Source: Streptomyces sp. SW4 (GTDB taxonomy: Bacteria; Actinomycetota; Actinomycetes; Streptomycetales; Streptomycetaceae). Taken from it: 64,000 bases of DNA. Below are positions 19,966 to 30,569 of the stretch, in pieces. The position numbers were made by a program, and so were the translations under genes. The stretch spans positions 185,700 through 249,699 of the forward strand of contig QKWM01000003.1 in NCBI GenBank assembly GCA_003248315.1. Direction: 5' to 3'. The notes under the pieces were generated by a model. The model searched no databases, was not told where the DNA came from, and saw only the letters and a list, made by a program, of their open reading frames with translations. Positions within the stretch are counted from its first letter, which is position 1, and each line of letters begins with the position of its first letter.

Positions 19966-20962
19966 CCCGCACTCCCGGGCGCCTGCCCTGGGAGCGATGG
20001 CACGGCTGGCGGGGCGGCGGGCACTGTTCGCCGCCCCCGTCCTGGTCGTCGTGACCTTCGCGGTGTTCGCGATCGCCGCCGCCTCCCCTTCGACCCCGTC
20101 AAGGCGTACGCGGGCACCGCCGCCCTCGGCGCCGACCAGGAGACCCTGGACCGGCTGCGCGCCAACCTCGGGGTCGGCGAGCCCTTCGTCACCCGCTGGT
20201 GGAACTGGCTGACCTCCGCCCTCACCGGCGATCTCGGCCACTCCACCGTGATGCGCCAGCCCGTCGCCCAGGTCATCGGCGAACGCCTCGGCTGGTCCGC
20301 GCTGCTGTGCGCCGTCGCCTTCGCCGTCGCCGTGCTCCTCGGCACCGTGCTCGGCGTCCTGGCCGCCCGCCGCCCCGGCTCGCTGCTCGACCGCACGGTC
20401 ACCTCGCTCGCCTACGCCCTGGAGGCGGCGCCGGTCTTCTGGATCGCGCTGCTCGCCGTCTGGCTGTTCGCCCTCCAGTGGGACGTGCTCCGGCCGGGGC
20501 CTGACCGACACCGCGAGCCGGCAGGTCACCCTCGGACAGGTCGCGAGCCACATCGTGCTGCCCGCCGGGGTGCTCGCCGTCTCCCAGCTGCCCTGGTTCA
20601 CCCTGTACGTGCGCCAGGGCGTCGGCGACGCCCTCGCCGAGGACCCGGTGCGCGGCGCCCGCGCCCGCGGACTGAGCGAACGCACCGTCCTGCTGGGCCA
20701 CGCCCTGCGCTCCGGGCTGCTGCCGGTGCTCACCCTGATCGGCTCCCGCGTCCCCGAACTCATCACCGGCGCCCTGCTGGTGGAGAGCGTCTTCAGCTGG
20801 CCCGGCATCGCCGCGGCCACCGTCGAGGCGGCCACCGCCGTGGACTTCCCGCTGCTCGCCGCGCTGACCACGCTCGCCACCGCCGCCGTCCTCGCCGGCA
20901 ACCTGCTCGCGGACCTTCTCTACGGACTGTTCGACCCGAGGGTGAAGCTCAGTGACATGTGA
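19962..20962 (+). CDS. ABC transporter permease, DppB type
   Basis: Inner-membrane permease of about 334 residues with a long N-terminal segment (FAAPVLVVVTFAVFAIAAA), an extracytoplasmic loop (GADQETLDRLRANLGVGEPF) and the EAA-like loop GARARGLSERTVLLGHALR. ATG 19962 overlaps the previous TGA (ATGA). Four bases are missing: near 19986, 20090 and two near 20494-20500. With them restored the start region reads MTRTPGRLPLGAMARLAG. It pairs with the next permease. Confidence 0.83.
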
Positions 20963-21864
20963 CGCCCCGCCCCCCGCCTCCGCCGCCGTCCGCGAGGAAC
21001 CCGCTCAGCGGGCCTGGCGGTCCCGGGCGGCGCCCGCCGCTCCACCCGCACCCTGCGCGTGCGCACCTCCGCCGCGCTGGTGGCCGCCACCGTCCTCGCC
21101 GTCCTCCTCGTGCCGCCGCTGGCCCAGCTCGACCAGCAGGCCGTCGACCTGGCCGCCAAGCTGCAACCGCCGAGCTGGGCACACCCCTTCGGCACCGACG
21201 ACGTCGGCCGCGACCTGCTGCTGCGCTGCGTCTACGGGCTGCGGGTCTCCCTGCTGGTCGGGGTCGCCGCCGCGCTGACCGCGACCGTCGTCGGCACCGC
21301 CGTGGGCGCCGCCGCCGGGGCCCTGGGCGGCTGGTTCGACCGCGGCCTCATGCGGGTCGTCGACGCGTTCTCCTCCGTACCCCACCTGCTCCTCGGCATC
21401 TTCATCGTCGCGCTGTTCCGGCCGGGCGTCTGGCCGGTGGTGGTCTCGGTGGCGCTCACCCACTGGCTGTCGACCGCGCGGATCGTCCGCGCCGAGGTCC
21501 TCTCCCTGCGCTCCCGGCCCTACATCGACGCCGCCGTCTCCGGCGGGGCCTCCCGGTGGCGGGTCGCGGTGCGGCACCTGCTGCCCGGAGTGCTGCCGCA
21601 GGCCGCGCTGGCCGCCGTGCTCATGGTGCCGCACGCCATGTGGCACGAGTCGGCGCTGTCCTTCCTCGGTCTCGGACTGCCCACGCACACCGCGAGCCTC
21701 GGCAACCTGATCCAGGAGGCGCGGGCTCGCTGCTCGCGGGCCAGTGGTGGCCGACCCTCTTCCCCGGACTGTTCATCATCGTCCCCACCCTCGCGATCGC
21801 CGGCCTCGCCGGGGCCTGGCGGGAGCGGATCAACCCCCGGCGGCGATCGGAGCTGATGCTGTGA
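20952..21864 (+). CDS. ABC transporter permease, DppC type
   Basis: Second permease of the peptide-type transporter, about 304 residues. The DppC hallmark HPFGTDDVGRDLLLRCVYGL follows the first membrane segment; the EAA loop is AAVSGGASRWRVAVRHLL. The start is uncertain: GTG 20952 needs one restored base near 21035, while GTG 20959, which overlaps the upstream stop in the usual GTGA manner, needs two. Another base is missing near 21727. The stop overlaps the GTG of the following ATPase gene. Confidence 0.8.
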
Positions 21865-23122
21865 GCCACCCAGCCGACGCGACCGGCGGGCGCGCACCCG
21901 TGCTGAGCGTGCGCGGACTGTCGGTCCGCTTCCTCATGCCGGGCGGGCACCGGGTCGCCGCCGTCACCGACGCGCACTTCGACGTCGCCGCCGGCGAGTG
22001 CCTGGCCCTGATCGGCGAGAGCGGCTGCGGCAAGTCCGTGCTCGCCTCCGCCCTGCTCGGCCTGCTCCCGGGCAACGCCCGGACCGCCGGCGAGGCCCTC
22101 CTCTTCGCCGGCGCGGGCGCCGGGAGGGGCGCGGGCGCCGGGAAGGGCGCCGGCGCGGGGACGGGCGCGGGCGCGGGACGGGCGCCGGCAACGGCGCCGG
22201 TGACCCTGGGAGCACCGGTGACGGCGCCGGTGACCGCAGCGGTACCGGTGCCCGTGCCGGCGACCGGACCGGTGCCGGCGGCCTGGACCTGCTCGCCGCC
22301 GACGAGCGGACCCTCGCCCGGACCGTGCGCGGCCGGCTGATCGGCCTCGTCCCGCAGAGCCCGGCCGCCCACCTCACGCCCGTCCGCACCATCCGCTCCC
22401 AACTGGAGGAGACCGTCGCCGAACTGACCGGCGTCCGGGGCGGCGCCGCCCTGCGGTCCGCCGCCGAGGCCGCCGCCGCACGCGCCGCGTTCCCCGCCGG
22501 GCACCTCGACCGGCACCCGCACGAGCTGTCCGGCGGCCTCGCCCAGCGGGCCGCCACCGCCCTCGCCCTGGTCGGCGACGCCCCGCTGCTGCTCGCCGAC
22601 GAACCCACCACCGGACTCGACCGGGACCTGGTGGACCGCACGGTGGACGAGCTGCGCCGGCACGTCGACGCCGGCGACGGCGCACCGGACACAGCCGGCC
22701 GCGCCCTGCTGATGATCACCCACGACCTGGCCGCCGCCGAACGCATCGCCGACCGGGTCGCCGTGATGTACGCCGGCCGCATCGTCGAACTAGCAGACGC
22801 CGCCGAGTTCTTCGGCACGCCCGGCCCCCGGCACCCGTACAGCCGCGGCCTCCTCCAGGCGCTGCCCGACCGTGCCTTCACCCCCATCCCCGGCATGCCG
22901 CCCGAACTCGGTGCCCTGCCCGAGGGCTGCGCCTTCGCGCCCCGCTGCGACCGCGCCACCGACGCCTGCACCGTGCTGCCGCCGCTGGCGCGCCCGGCCG
23001 GGCGGCAGGGCAGGGCCGAGCGGAACGGCCCGGACGGGCGCCACCGCACGGCCGGAGCGGCCGGCGCGGTCGCCTGCCACCATCCGCACGCCGTCCCGAC
23101 GGAGGCCGCCGACCGTGCTTGA
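21861..23122 (+). CDS. ABC transporter ATPase with Gly-rich insertion
   Basis: ATP-binding subunit of about 420 residues. Walker A is GESGCGKS (52-59), the Q loop VPQSPAAHLTP, the signature ELSGGLAQRAATALAL, Walker B LLLADEPTTGLD, and the switch His MITHDLAAAE. A C-terminal oligopeptide-type tail with cysteines (GCAFAPRCDRATDACT) may carry a metal site. About 58 residues after Walker A (83-141) are an unusual run of Gly, Ala, Thr, Arg and Asp that relatives lack. One base is missing inside that run near 22179. GTG 21861 overlaps the upstream stop. Confidence 0.83.
22108..22281 (+). repeat. low-complexity Gly/Ala-coding repeat in ATPase gene
   Basis: Degenerate short tandem units such as GGCGCGGGCGCCGGG and GGCGCCGGTGAC fill about 174 bases inside the ATPase coding region. 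They encode GAGAGRGAGAGKG-type sequence followed by GDPGSTGDGAGDRSGT. Third-position bias continues through it. Confidence 0.8.
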
Positions 23123-23798
23123 CCTGCGTTCCATCACCGCCGGATACACCCGTCGCGCCCCGGTGATCCAGGACGTGTCGCTCAGCGTCGCCCCCGGCGA
23201 GGCCGTCGGACTGCTCGGGCCCAGCGGCTGCGGCAAGTCCACCCTCGCCCGGGTCGCGGCCCTGCTGCACCGCCCCGACGCCGGGACCGTCGTGGTCGAC
23301 GGCGAACCGGTGCGCCGCTGGCGGCACCGCGCCCCCCGCGAGCTGCGCACCGCGTTCGGCGTGGTCTTCCAGCAGGCCCGGCTCTCCGCCGACCCGCGTC
23401 TGGCGCTCGGCGACCTGATCGCCGAACCGCTGCGCGCCACCGGCCGGCGCGAGCAGGCCGCCGGCCGCGTCGCCGAACTGGCCGCCACCGTCGGCCTGAC
23501 CGCCGACCTGCTGACCCGGCGCCCGCACGAGGTCAGCGACGGCCAGCTGCAACGCGCCTGCCTCGCCCGCGCCCTGGTGCTGCGTCCGCGCTGGCTGGTG
23601 TGCGACGAGATGACGGCGATGCTGGACGCGTCGACCACCGCGGCCCTGGTCCGCGTCGTGGAGGACTACCGCGCGCAGACCGGCGCGGGCCTGCTGGCCG
23701 TCGGCCACGACCGGGTCCTGCTCGACCGCTGGTGCGACCGCACGGTCCTCTTCACCGACCTGACCACCGCCGTACCGCGGGAGGCGGCGGTGCGGTAA
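23115..23798 (+). CDS. ABC transporter ATPase, second subunit
   Basis: ATP-binding protein of 227 residues, intact, last gene of the transporter operon. Walker A GPSGCGKST, Q loop VVFQQARLS, signature VSDGQLQRACLARAL (a variant of LSGGQ), Walker B WLVCDEMTAMLD and switch His VGHDRVLL are all present. It lacks the C-terminal oligopeptide tail of its partner. The GTG start overlaps the previous gene by eight bases. Confidence 0.88.
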   Translation: MLDLRSITAGYTRRAPVIQDVSLSVAPGEAVGLLGPSGCGKSTLARVAALLHRPDAGTVVVDGEPVRRWRHRAPRELRTAFGVVFQQARLSADPRLALGDLIAEPLRATGRREQAAGRVAELAATVGLTADLLTRRPHEVSDGQLQRACLARALVLRPRWLVCDEMTAMLDASTTAALVRVVEDYRAQTGAGLLAVGHDRVLLDRWCDRTVLFTDLTTAVPREAAVR

Positions 23799-23858
23799 CT
23801 CACCCTCCGGTTGCCCGACATGCATCCGTCAAGTCGGGGCAACGGGCGCACCAGTCGG

Positions 23859-23869
23859 GTTCATCCGGC
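23859..23869 (+). promoter_or_regulatory. candidate PHO box before phoD
   Basis: GTTCATCCGGC matches ten of eleven positions of the Streptomyces PhoP direct-repeat unit (G-G/T-TCA-YYY-R-G/C-G), 48 bases before the phoD start. The adjoining 11-base units are weak, so only one good half is present. Confidence 0.35.
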
Positions 23870-23916
23870 GCCGTTTGGCTGGCGAGGTCCGCCGCCATCC
23901 GTCGCCTGGAGGTTCG

Positions 23917-25506
23917 ATGACCCCGCAGCGCACCAGCATGGACAGCTCCCTGAAGAGAAGGGGATTCCTCGGCGTCGCCGGCGCCGGCGCCACCGCCGTG
24001 CTGCTCGGCACCGGCGTCACGCCCGTCGCCGCCGCCCCGCTCCGGATCCCGGCCGACCCGTTCCGGCTGGGCGTCGCGTCCGGCGATCCGCTGCCCGACG
24101 GCGTGGTCCTGTGGACCAGGCTCGCCCCGAAACCGCTGGACTACGACGGCGGCATGCCCGCGCACCCGGTCCCGGTGCAGTGGGAGGTGGCGCTCGACGA
24201 GCGGTTCCGGCGGATCGTCCGGCGCGGCACGGAGATCGCCCGCCCCTCCGAGGCGCACACCGTCCACGCCGACGTCCGGGGCCTGAGCCCGCACCACGAG
24301 TACTTCTACCGCTTCCGCGCCGGCCGGGCCCTCTCACCGGTCGGCCGCACCCGCACCGCGCCCGCCCCGGGCACCGCACCCGCCGTCGAGTTCTCCTTCG
24401 CGTCCTGCGCCAACTGGGAGCAGGGCCACTTCACGGCGTACCGGCACATGGCCGAGGAGCGGCCGGACGTCGTCTTCCACCTCGGCGACTACCTCTACGA
24501 GTACGCGGCCGGCGTCAACGGCAAGGTGCGCACGCACATCGGCGACGAGATGAACACCCTCGACGAGTACCGGCAGCGGCACGCCCAGTACAAGACCGAT
24601 CCCCACCTGCAACTGCTGCACGCCACGGCGCCGTTCGTCGTCACCTGGGACGACCACGAGACGGACAACAACTACGCCGACCTCAGCCCCGAGAACAACG
24701 ACCCCGCCCAGGGCAACGACACCACCGCCCGCTTCGCCGCCCGCCGCCGGGCCGCCTACCAGGCCTACTGGGAGCACATGCCGCTGCGCCGGTTCCGCAA
24801 GCCGGTGGACACCGCGCTGCCGCTGTACCGCCGGCTGGAGTTCGGCGCCACGGCCACCTTCAGCGTGCTGGACACCCGCCAGTACCGCACGAACCAGCCC
24901 TACGGCGACAAGTGGCAGGTCTCCGGGCCCGAGCAGTGGGACCCGAACGCCACCATCCTCGGTGACGAGCAGCACGCCTGGCTGGAGCGCAGCCTCGGCC
25001 GCTCGCGGTCCCGGTGGAACGTACTGCCGCAGCAGATCTACTTCGCCAACTGGGACGCCGTCGCGGGCAAGGACGACGGCGGCTACAACGACGGCTGGGA
25101 CGGCTACCGGGTCTCCCGCGACCGGGTGCTCGGCTACGTCGAGGAGCGCGGCATCGAGAACTTCGTGGTCCTCACCGGCGACGTGCACGCCAGCTGGACC
25201 AACGACCTGCGCCGCGACTTCGAGCGCCCCGAGACCCGCGTGCTGGGCAGCGAGTTCGTCACCACGTCGATCACGTCGGGCGGCGACGGCACCGACTCCC
25301 ACGACCCGGGCCAGGTGTACTGGGACGAGAACCCGCACACCAAGTACTACGCCAACCGCCGCGGCTACGTCAGCTGCCGCGTGACCAAGGAGCAGTACAC
25401 CGCCGACTACCGGGTGGTCGACTACGTCACCCGGCCCGGCGCCCCGGTCCGCACCGACAAGTCGTTCGTGATCGAGGCCGGCCGGCCGGGCGTCCAGGCG
25501 CGCTGA
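23917..25506 (+). CDS. phoD: alkaline phosphatase D, Tat-exported
   Basis: PhoD-type metallophosphoesterase of 529 residues, intact. A twin-arginine signal KRRGFLGVAG begins at residue 13. The N-terminal PhoD domain (FRLGVASGDPLPDGVVLWTRL) precedes the catalytic domain with FASCANWEQG, HLGDYLYEY, TWDDHETDNNYAD and the late histidine in LTGDVHASW. The enzyme releases phosphate from phosphodiesters and monoesters outside the cell, with Ca and Fe as usual metals. GGAGG is four bases before ATG 23917. It probably answers phosphate starvation (see the PHO-box candidate). Confidence 0.92.
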   Translation: MTPQRTSMDSSLKRRGFLGVAGAGATAVLLGTGVTPVAAAPLRIPADPFRLGVASGDPLPDGVVLWTRLAPKPLDYDGGMPAHPVPVQWEVALDERFRRIVRRGTEIARPSEAHTVHADVRGLSPHHEYFYRFRAGRALSPVGRTRTAPAPGTAPAVEFSFASCANWEQGHFTAYRHMAEERPDVVFHLGDYLYEYAAGVNGKVRTHIGDEMNTLDEYRQRHAQYKTDPHLQLLHATAPFVVTWDDHETDNNYADLSPENNDPAQGNDTTARFAARRRAAYQAYWEHMPLRRFRKPVDTALPLYRRLEFGATATFSVLDTRQYRTNQPYGDKWQVSGPEQWDPNATILGDEQHAWLERSLGRSRSRWNVLPQQIYFANWDAVAGKDDGGYNDGWDGYRVSRDRVLGYVEERGIENFVVLTGDVHASWTNDLRRDFERPETRVLGSEFVTTSITSGGDGTDSHDPGQVYWDENPHTKYYANRRGYVSCRVTKEQYTADYRVVDYVTRPGAPVRTDKSFVIEAGRPGVQAR

Positions 25507-25604
25507 CGCGGGCGTCGGATCCGGCCCGGACCGGGGAGGGGCGGCGGCCGGCCACCGGCCGCCGCCCTCAGGCGCTCAGGAACGCACAAAGACCGACGCG
25601 GTGA

Positions 25605-25633
25605 TTGATTCGTTTGTGTTCGGGTTCTAGGGT
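25605..25633 (+). promoter_or_regulatory. promoter TTGATT-N17-TAGGGT
   Basis: Near-consensus housekeeping promoter with TTGATT at 25605-25610, 17-base spacing and TAGGGT at 25628-25633, about 117 bases before the beta-galactosidase start. The flanking bases are unusually AT-rich for this window. Confidence 0.6.
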
Positions 25634-25749
25634 GTGGCTGACTCAGTCACCGCCCGGTCACCGGCAGTTGCCCGTGGCCCCGGTGACAACAGCCGTTCTG
25701 AGCACCGTGCGTTGAGCCGCCCCACCGAAGCCCACGGAAGGCCACGGTC

Positions 25750-28700
25750 ATGCCTCACTCGCCCGTGTCACCCGCCCCCGGCCCGCCCGGCCCCGCCCCT
25801 CGTCAGCCGCCGCCGGCTGCTGGAAGGCGGCGCGGCGGTCCTCGGGCGCTCGCCCTGTCCGCCGCGCCCGGCACGGCCCACGCGGCCGTCCGGCGGCCCA
25901 CGGCACCCGAAGACCCCCGGCCTGGCACGACTTCGGCGTCTTCCGGCTCGGCACCGAGCCCCCGCACACCACGCTCATGCCGTACGCGGACGTCCGCCAG
26001 GCCCTGGCCGGCGACCGGACCCGCTCGCCGTACCGGCTGAGCCTGGACGGCACCTGGAAGTTCGCCTACGCCGACCGCCCCGACGACCGCGACCCCGACT
26101 TCCACCGCACCGACCTCGACGACGGCGACTGGAGACCATCCCGGTCCCCTCCGTCTGGCAGCTGCACGGCCACGACGTCCCGATCTACCTCAACATCACC
26201 TACCCGTACTGGGCCCCAACGGCCGGGAGAGGACCCGCAGCCCCCACGCCGCCGACCCGCTACAACCCGGTCGGCCAGTACCGGCGCACCTTCACCGTCC
26301 CCCGCGACTGGTCGGGCCGGCGCACCTTCCTGCACTTCGAGGGCGTCAAGTCCGCGCACTACGTGTGGATCAACGGCGAACTCGTGGGCTACGACGAGGA
26401 CTCCTACACGCCCTCCGAGTACGACGTCACCGACCACCTGAGGCCGGGCACCAACCAGATCGCCGTCGAGGTCTACCGCTATTCCGACGGCGACTGGCTG
26501 GAGGACCAGGACATGATCCGGCTGAGCGGCATCTTCCGCTCGGTCTACCTCTACTCCACCCCGGCCGTGCACCTGCGCGACTTCAAGCTCGACACCCCGC
26601 TGAACGACACCTACAGCGACGCCGAGCTGTCGGTCACCGCGAGCGTGCGCGCCTACGGCGGCGGGGACGCCGGGCGGTACACCGTGGAGACCCAGCTGTA
26701 CGACGCCGGCGGCCACGCCGTCTGGTCGCGTCCCCTCCAGCAGCCCGCCGACCTCGGCACCGTGAGCGCCGGCGAGGACGTCACCGTCCGGGCCGCCAAG
26801 GCCGTGCGCGCGCCCAGACTCTGGTCGGCCGAGCACCCGTACCTCTACACCGCCGTGCTCCGACTGCGCGACCCGGCCGGCAAGGTGGTCGAGACCCTCT
26901 CGCACCGGGTCGGCTTCCGCGAGTTCGCGCTGAAGGACGGGCTGATGCGCATCAACGGCCGGCCCGTCACGTTCCGCGGCACCAACCGGCACGAGATGCA
27001 CCCGGCCCGCGGCATGGCGCTCACCCGCGAGGACATGGTCGAGGACATCACGGTCATCAAGCGGCTGAACATGAACAGCGTCCGCACCTCGCACTACCCG
27101 AACAACCCGCTGTGGTACGAACTCGCCGACGAGTACGGCCTCTACCTCGTCGACGAGACCAACCTGGAGACCCACGGCATCCGCGACGAGTACCCCGGCG
27201 ACCACCCCGAGTGGACGAAGGCCTGCGTGGCCCGCGCCCAGAACATGGTGCACCGGGACAAGAACCACGCCTCGGTCGTCATCTGGTCGCTGGGCAACGA
27301 GGCCGGCGGCGGCAGCACCTTCACCGCCATGCACGACTGGATCCGCTCCTACGACCCCACCCGCGTCATCCAGTACGAGGGCGACGACCGGCCGGGCATC
27401 AGTGACATCCGCTCCGAGATGTACGACACCCCCAGCGCGTCGAGCAGCGGGCCGAGGACACCTCCGACACCCGGCCGTACGTGATGATCGAGTACTCCCA
27501 CGCGATGGGGAACTCCAACGGCAACTTCGCGAAGTACTGGGACCTCGTCCGCCGCCACGACGTCCTCCAGGGCGGCTGGATCTGGGACTTCGCCGACCAG
27601 TCGCTGTCCTGGCCCGTGCCGCGGCGCACCCTGCTCACCGAGACCGGCCCGGCCCGGCTGCGCGGGGAGATCCTCGCCCCCTCGGGCACCTTCGAGCGCG
27701 GCAAGGGCCTGACCGGGGCACGGTCTTCGCCCGCGACGAACGCCTCGACCTCACCGGCTCGCTCACCCTGGAGGCCTGGATCACCCCGGGCGTGACCGGC
27801 TACCACCAGCCGATCATCGCCAAGGGCGACACCCAGTACGCGCTGAAGCAGAACAACCGGACGCTGGAGTTCTTCATCCACTCCGGTGGCCGGTGGATCA
27901 CCGCCACCTGGACCGTGCCGGAGGACTGGACCGGCCGGGAGCACCATGTCGCGGGCGTCTTCGACGCGGACGCCGGCACCCTCGCCCTGTACGCCGACGG
28001 CGAGCTGAGGGCGACCCGCACCACCGACCGGCGGCCCGAGAACAACACGGCCTCCCTGTCCCTCGCCACCGACTCCGACAACCAGGTCCGCGAGTTCAGC
28101 GGCACCATCCGCCGCGCCCGGGTCTACGCCCGCGCCCTGACCGCCGCCGAGCTGGCCACGGACCGGCGCGGGCCCGGCGACGAGGGCGTGCGGTTCTGGT
28201 TCGACGCCGACACCGCCGGCGTGGAGCACCGGCGCCCGGAGCAGAAGACGTTCTTCGCCTACGGCGGCGACTGGGGCGACAACCCCAACGACGGCAACTT
28301 CGTCGCCGACGGCATCGTCACCGCCGACCGCGGCCACACCGGCAAGGCCGCCGAGATCAAACGCGTCCACCAGGCGATCGGCGTGCGCAAGCGGCCCGGC
28401 GGCCCGGGCGCGGTCACCCTCGTCAACGAGTACCTGTTCACCGGCCTCCGCGAGTTCGACGGCCACTGGGAGCTGGTCGCCGACGGCCGTGTCGTACGGC
28501 GCGGACGGCTCACCCGGGACCAGCTGGACGTGGAGCCGCTGTCCGAGAAGGACGTCACCCTGCCCGTGCGGCTGCCCGACGCCCCGGCCCCGGGCACCGA
28601 GTACTTCCTCCAGCTGTCCTTCACCACCAAGGAGTCCGTGCCCTGGGCGAAGGCCGGCTTCGAGGTCGCCCGGCAGCAGCTCCCGCTCGACGCGGACGTG

Positions 28701-29650
28701 CCCGCCGTCACCCCGTGCCCCTGGACCGGGTGCCCGCCCTGCGCCACCGGGACGACGGCGACGCGGTCACGGTCGACGGCCGCGGCTTCTCGGTCACCGT
28801 CGACAAGCGCAGCGGCACCATCACCTCCTACGAGGCGAACGGCACCCGGCTGATCACCTCCGGGCCCGTGCCCAACTTCTGGCGGGCGCCCACCGACAAC
28901 GACCGCGGCAACGGCCAGCACACCCGCAACCAGACCTGGCGGGACGCCGGAGCCCGCCGCCGGGTGACGGAGGTGAAGGTCCGCGCCCTCGGCGACCGGG
29001 CCGTGGAGATCAAGGTCACCGGCACGCTGCCGACCACCACGGAGTCGGCGTACTCCACCACCTACACGGTCTTCGGCAACGGCGAGATCAAGGTCGACAA
29101 CACGCTCCACCCGGGTGCCGCGAACCTGCCGTACATCCCCGAGGTCGGCACCCTGCTGTTCCTGCCCCGGGGCCTGGACCGGCTGCACTGGTACGGCCGC
29201 GGCCCCGAGGAGAACCACTGGGACCGCAACACCGGCACCGACGTCGGCCTGTACTCGGGCACCGTCGCCGAGCAGTGGACGCCGTACATCCGGCCGCAGG
29301 AGAACGGCAACAAGACGGACGTCCGGTGGGTGGCGCTCACCGACCGCCGGGGCGTGGGCCTGCTCGCCACCGGTGAGCCCCTGCTGGAGGTCAACGCCTC
29401 GCACTTCACCCCGGAGGACCTGTCGGCCGGAGCGCGCCACGACTACCAGCTGACGCCGAGGGACGCCGTCGTGCTGCGGCTGAGCCACCGTCAGATGGGG
29501 GTCGGCGGCGACAACAGCTGGGGCGCGCACACCCACGACGAGTTCAAGCTGTTCGCCGACCGCGACTACGCCTACACCTACCGGCTGCGTCCGCTGACGG
29601 ACGTGAAGGAGGCGACGGCGGCCTCGCGCCGCCCGACGGCGGCCGGATGA
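25750..29650 (+). CDS. secreted GH2 beta-galactosidase with LamG-like insertion
   Basis: LacZ-type glycoside hydrolase of about 1300 residues. The N terminus carries a Tat-like signal (SRRRLLEGGAAVLG). Sugar-binding and Ig-like domains follow (SLDGTWKFAYADRPDD, PVGQYRRTFTVP). The acid/base Glu is in IWSLGNEAGGG and the nucleophile Glu in MIEYSHAMGNSNG. After GGWIWDFADQSL a concanavalin/LamG-like beta-sandwich of about 150 residues is inserted (TGSLTLEAWITPG to GTIRRARVYARALT), then the C-terminal GH2 domains resume (PNFWRAPTDNDRG). The start is uncertain because the signal region needs two or three restored bases; others are near 25918, 26132, 27437, 27717 and 28719. The segment 26214-26266 may hide compensating losses. 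Confidence 0.85.
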
Positions 29651-29664
29651 CCGGGGGATGAACG

Positions 29665-29690
29665 GGGAGTCCGGGGCAACCCGGACTCCC
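29665..29690 (+). terminator. perfect 11-bp hairpin with GCAA loop
   Basis: GGGAGTCCGGG-GCAA-CCCGGACTCCC. The GNRA tetraloop and 11 perfect pairs make it very stable. It follows the beta-galactosidase stop by 14 bases, so it probably ends that transcript, yet it touches the ATG of the next gene. Confidence 0.7.
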
Positions 29691-30569
29691 ATGAGTGACG
29701 TACGGGTCGGCGCGTGTTCCTGGACGGACCGGCACCTGGTCGCGAGCGGCTGGTATCCGCGCGGACGGCGGGACGCCGAGGGGCGGCTGCGGCACTACGC
29801 CTCCCGGCTGCCCGTCGTCGAAGTGGACTCCGGCTACTACGCGTTGCCGAGCCGCCGCAACGCCGAACTGTGGGTGGAACGCACCCCGGAGGGCTTCCGC
29901 TTCGACGTCAAGGCGTTCTCGCTGCTGACCGGGCACCCCACCCGCGTCGAGGCGCTCCCCGCCGACCTGCGCGGGGCGGACCCCGGCCGGCTGCGGCGCG
30001 GCCTGGCCGGACAGGCGCTGCTGGACGAGGTGTGGGGGCGGTTCGCCGAGGCCGTCGAACCGCTGCGGAAGGCCGGGCGGCTGGGCGCCGTGCTGTTCCA
30101 GTTCCCGCCGTGGTTCGCGCCCGGCGACGCGGCCGAGGAGACGCTCGAAGCCTGCGCCCGGCGCACGGAGGGCTGGCCGGTCGCCGTGGAGTTCCGCCAC
30201 CCCGGATGGTGGGCCGCCGGACACACGGACGGCACCGTCGCCCTGCTGTCCGCCCTGGGCGTCACGGCCGTCGGCACCGACATGGCACAGGGCCTGCCCG
30301 GCTCCCTGCCGCCCGTCCTGCCGGTCACCCGGCCCGCCCTCGCGGTCGTCCGGTTCCACGGACGCAGCCGCGCATGGGGCAGGGGCGGCAAGGAGGACCG
30401 GTTCCGGTACGACTACTCCGTCGCCGAACTCGCGGCGTGGGTGCCGCGGCTGCGGCGGGCGGCCCGGCACTGCGACGAACTGCACGTGCTGTTCAACAAC
30501 TGCTGCGGGGACGCCGCCGTACGCGCCGCCGAGGCCATGGGCCGGCTGCTCACCCGGCCGCGTCGCTGA
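29691..30569 (+). CDS. DUF72 family protein
   Basis: DUF72 TIM-barrel-like protein of 292 residues, intact. Signatures: VRVGACSWTDRHLV at the start, YASRLPVVEVDSGYYALPS, and the end DELHVLFNNCCGDAAVRAAEAM. The biochemical role of this family is not settled. ATG 29691 gives the usual N terminus but has no ribosome site and directly abuts a strong hairpin; ATG 29658 would put the hairpin inside the coding region. The 3' end overlaps the convergent ArsR gene by 20 bases. Confidence 0.82.
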   Translation: MSDVRVGACSWTDRHLVASGWYPRGRRDAEGRLRHYASRLPVVEVDSGYYALPSRRNAELWVERTPEGFRFDVKAFSLLTGHPTRVEALPADLRGADPGRLRRGLAGQALLDEVWGRFAEAVEPLRKAGRLGAVLFQFPPWFAPGDAAEETLEACARRTEGWPVAVEFRHPGWWAAGHTDGTVALLSALGVTAVGTDMAQGLPGSLPPVLPVTRPALAVVRFHGRSRAWGRGGKEDRFRYDYSVAELAAWVPRLRRAARHCDELHVLFNNCCGDAAVRAAEAMGRLLTRPRR

